Made by a program: the position numbers and the translations under genes
In this document: piece by piece, positions 4,774 through 6,818 of the stretch
Layout: each line of letters starts with the position of its first letter
Position numbering within the stretch: position 1 is the first letter of the stretch
Source of the DNA: Thermomicrobiales bacterium
GTDB taxonomy: Bacteria > Chloroflexota > Limnocylindria > Limnocylindrales > CSP1-4
NCBI GenBank assembly: GCA_004525275.1
Contig: SPCO01000080.1
Span: 1-6,818, forward strand
Reading direction: 5' to 3'
Length of the DNA: 6,818 nt
Notes under the pieces: generated by a model
The model's input: the letters and a program-made list of their open reading frames with translations, nothing else
Told to the model about the DNA's origin: nothing
The model's database searches: none

Positions 4774-5664
4774 TCAACCGAACGGACTGACCAGCTCGCC
4801 TTCCTCCACATGATCTTCAGACGCTGCCGCCACGCCGACCCCACCCCGAACCACGAGCACGGAACACGGCGCGTTGAGCAGAACGTTCCGGGCCACGCTG
4901 CCAAGCATCAGCCGCCGCAGGCCGGTCTGCCCGCGCGTTCCAACGACGATCAGGTTCGCTTGCCGCGCGTCGGCGACGGCGATGATCTGGCGTGCCGCAT
5001 CGCCCTCGCGCAATTCGGCCTTGGCATCCAAGCCGGCCTCACGGAGTCGGGTCGCCGTGGCGTCACACTCCGCCCCCAGCACCTCGGCGGACTCGCCTCG
5101 CTCGACCACGGTGACGACGGAGACCGCCAAACCGGCGAACATCGGCCAATCCAGGAGCACCGACTCGGCTTGGCGGGCATAGGCGGATCGATCGTCGGCG
5201 AGGACGACCGGTCCCAGACCCTCGTCGCGTGCCACCAGGACCGGACACGGCGCATGGTCTACGACCTCAGCAGACACCGACCCAAGCAGCATCGACTCCC
5301 ATCGGCCCGCACCACGGTGTCCGACGACGATAAGGTCCGCCGGCATCCGACGGGCCTCTTCGACGATCATGCTGGCGGCCCGGCCATGCAGCAGGGTCGA
5401 CTCGATCGCCAGATCTGCTCGAGCTGTCCGGATCTCTCGCCCGGCCTTCGTCAGCGCGTCTTGATGGATCCGGACCACGTCGGCAAACGACCCGACGGCG
5501 CTCGATGGGGCGACGATCGCCCATGGCCCACCAACGATCTCGACGTGGCTCGGGATGACACTCACGACGTGGACTCGATCACCCTCCTGCCACGGCAGAG
5601 CAGCCACGAAGTCGAGCGCTCGATCCGCCGCGAATGAACCATCGACGGCGACCAGAATGCGCAC
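4774..5664 (-). CDS. Tandem-domain universal stress protein (UspA family)
   Basis: The protein has 296 residues and two Usp domains. The first (1-147) begins MRILVAVDGS and carries the ATP-binding pattern G-x2-G-x9-G-S at 115-129 (GHRG...LLGS). The second (about 151-273) repeats it at 242-256 (GTRG...MLGS). Both domains should therefore bind ATP, as in actinobacterial tandem Usp proteins linked to dormancy and stress. The start is GTG at 5664, with GGAGG six bases upstream (5675-5671). The open frame continues upstream to 6123 but runs into the ABC gene and looks non-coding. The C-terminal tail 'ASEDHVEEGELVSPFG' is acidic. No signal peptide or membrane segment is seen, so the protein is cytoplasmic. 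It lies downstream of the ABC ATPase gene on the same strand, separated by 181 bp of repeat-bearing DNA, so an own promoter is likely though none is clear. Its partner and trigger are unknown. Confidence 0.92.
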   Translation of the reverse strand: MRILVAVDGSFAADRALDFVAALPWQEGDRVHVVSVIPSHVEIVGGPWAIVAPSSAVGSFADVVRIHQDALTKAGREIRTARADLAIESTLLHGRAASMIVEEARRMPADLIVVGHRGAGRWESMLLGSVSAEVVDHAPCPVLVARDEGLGPVVLADDRSAYARQAESVLLDWPMFAGLAVSVVTVVERGESAEVLGAECDATATRLREAGLDAKAELREGDAARQIIAVADARQANLIVVGTRGQTGLRRLMLGSVARNVLLNAPCSVLVVRGGVGVAAASEDHVEEGELVSPFG

Positions 5665-5744
5665 GGCACACCTCCTTCGAGTCTGCAGCGTGCACCCGCT
5701 GAACGCCATGCGGCGCGTGCCCGAAGTCCCGGATCGGCGGGCCC

Positions 5745-5802
5745 TTTGGCCGTTTCGGCGGGCCCCTTCGCTCTTTGGCCGTTTCGGCGGGCCCCTTCGC
5801 CC
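5745..5802. repeat. 29-bp direct repeat between the ABC and Usp genes
   Basis: Two adjacent 29-bp copies (5745-5773 and 5774-5802) differ at a single base (T5772 against C5801). An 11-base fragment of a third, TCGGCGGGCCC, precedes them at 5734. Each copy contains a GCCG-TTT-CGGC mini-hairpin and GGGCCC, and a related GCCG-CTT-CGGC lies nearer the ABC stop (about 5809-5819). It may be a slippage product, or a block of hairpins that ends or trims the ABC transcript. Confidence 0.88.
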
Positions 5803-5845
5803 TTCTTCTTGCCGCTTCGGCCTCATCCTCGGCGAGCGATGTCTG

Positions 5846-6818
5846 TCAGCGACGATCGAGAGCAGCGAGCAGGTCGGGGACGTCGAGTGGTACTTCTTCG
5901 AGCCCGGCCAGGGCGGCGATCCGGGCGGCCGGTGGAGGCGTGAGCCCGGTGGAGGCGAGGAGTTCGCGATGGGCCGGCGAGAAGACCTCGCGGGGCGGCC
6001 CGTCGGCCACGACCACGCCGCTGCGCATGATGACGATCCGGCCGAATCGGGCGGCGAATTCCATGTCGTGGGTGATGGCGACGACCGATCGTCCGGCGGC
6101 CCGATAGGCCTCGACGACGGCACCGACCATCGCGATCCCGTCGGCGTCCTGACCGGTCGTCGGTTCGTCGAGGACGAGAACCGCTGGATCCATCGCCAGG
6201 ATGCCAGCGAGGGCCACGAGCTTTCGGCGCGACAGATCGAGGTCGTATGGATTCGTGGCTCGCTGATCCGTCAATCCGACGGCGGCGAGGCCGCCAGCCA
6301 CCGATGCTGCGACGGTCGAGGCCGGAAAGCCGAGATTGCGCGGACCAAAGCCGACCTCGCGCTCGACGGAACGCTCGAATAGCTGTTCATCCGGGTTCTG
6401 GAAGACGAATCCGACCGATCCGGCCAGATCGGCCACGGACCGTCCATCGGTCGGTTTGCCGTCGACCAGGACCCGACCCGTGGCCGGCCGCAGCAGCCCG
6501 TTGAGATGCTTGGCGAGGGTCGTCTTGCCGGATCCGTTCTCGCCGAGGATCGCGACAGATTCACCTGGTTCGATGGTCAGCGAGATGCCTCGCAAGGCAT
6601 CGATACCGGTCGGGTAGCGGTGGACAAGATCCTCGATCGCGACATGAACAGGATCTCGGTCGCCCACGGGCGCCCAGGATCGGGATGCAGGCGGGACGGG
6701 ATCGACACTGGCCGCCGTCGCGGTCGTCGCCGTGCGGCGCGCGAGCAACGCTGCGGCTACGGCCGGCTCGTCGAAGGCTCCGGCCGGATCGAGACCAGCC
6801 GCGAGGGCGAGTCTGACA
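5846..6818 (-). CDS. ECF-type ABC transporter ATPase, C-terminal part of a probable double ATPase
   Basis: The frame is open from the window edge to a TGA at 5846, giving 323 visible residues. One complete ABC domain spans roughly 55-280: A-loop 'HRYPTG', Walker A 'GENGSGKTT' at 92-100, Q-loop 'FVFQNPDEQLFERSV' with Q140, Walker B 'AVLVLDEPT' with E218, and the switch histidine H250 in 'AITHD'. 'NPDEQLF' and the overall pattern indicate the energy-coupling-factor (Cbi/Ecf) group that drives vitamin or metal-ion uptake with membrane T and S subunits. The signature is 'LSRRK' in place of LSGGQ. Before the domain, 'VRLALAAGLDP...DEPAVAAALLARR' resembles the tail of another such ATPase (compare 'TGLTPPPAARIAAL...LLAALDRR' at this protein's own end), so the first ATPase domain probably lies outside the window. 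A TTG at 6748 is therefore unlikely to be the true start. The substrate cannot be inferred. Confidence 0.9.
   Translation of the reverse strand, partial: VRLALAAGLDPAGAFDEPAVAAALLARRTATTATAASVDPVPPASRSWAPVGDRDPVHVAIEDLVHRYPTGIDALRGISLTIEPGESVAILGENGSGKTTLAKHLNGLLRPATGRVLVDGKPTDGRSVADLAGSVGFVFQNPDEQLFERSVEREVGFGPRNLGFPASTVAASVAGGLAAVGLTDQRATNPYDLDLSRRKLVALAGILAMDPAVLVLDEPTTGQDADGIAMVGAVVEAYRAAGRSVVAITHDMEFAARFGRIVIMRSGVVVADGPPREVFSPAHRELLASTGLTPPPAARIAALAGLEEVPLDVPDLLAALDRR

Noticed and set aside
4810..5637. 275-codon plus-strand open frame
   Set aside because: Antisense shadow of the tandem Usp gene; no family features.
5665..6123. Upstream extension of the Usp reading frame into the ABC gene
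   Set aside because: The GTG at 5664 has an excellent ribosome site and begins exactly at the conserved Usp start; the extension is low-complexity and crosses the repeat spacer.
5555..6382. 275-codon plus-strand open frame opposite the ABC ATPase
   Set aside because: Antisense to complete Walker, Q-loop and switch motifs; no independent support.

Overview
The window is GC-rich, with GTG and TTG starts as well as ATG. Its core genes match the sulfur-carrier route to cysteine best known from actinobacteria. That fits an actinomycete-like or Chloroflexota-like bacterium, but no marker gene here settles the phylum.

Left edge (1-370): a partial minus-strand gene, probably a cysteine-poor HesB/IscA-like protein, diverges from a MarR-family regulator gene. 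A small palindrome in the shared promoter region overlaps the likely -10 of the HesB-like gene. Central block (371-4308, all plus): marR, a short sufU/iscU-like scaffold gene, moeZ (rhodanese + E1-like adenylyltransferase), cysO (sulfur carrier ending in Gly-Gly), cysM (O-phosphoserine-type cysteine synthase) and mec (JAMM metalloprotease). From moeZ onward the genes overlap or lie within a few bases. Together they form a full thiocarboxylate pathway. MoeZ activates the CysO C-terminus and adds sulfur, CysM joins CysO-thiocarboxylate to the aminoacrylate made from O-phosphoserine, and Mec cuts cysteine off CysO. The one real gap in the block, between sufU and moeZ, holds a 14-codon ORF with two near-adjacent Cys codons and a strong ribosome binding site. 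It is a candidate cysteine-responsive leader peptide.

Intergenic region (4309-4773): no convincing gene, but dense repeat structure. There are four perfect 13-bp tandem repeats, a 17-bp inverted copy about 245 bp away, a second GC-rich repeat family with period near 13, a 7-bp-arm palindrome, and a terminator-like hairpin.

Right part (4774-6818, all minus): a tandem-domain universal stress protein, a spacer with a 29-bp direct repeat, and the C-terminal part of an ECF-type ABC ATPase. The reading frame of the ATPase stays open to the window edge, which suggests a fused double-ATPase.
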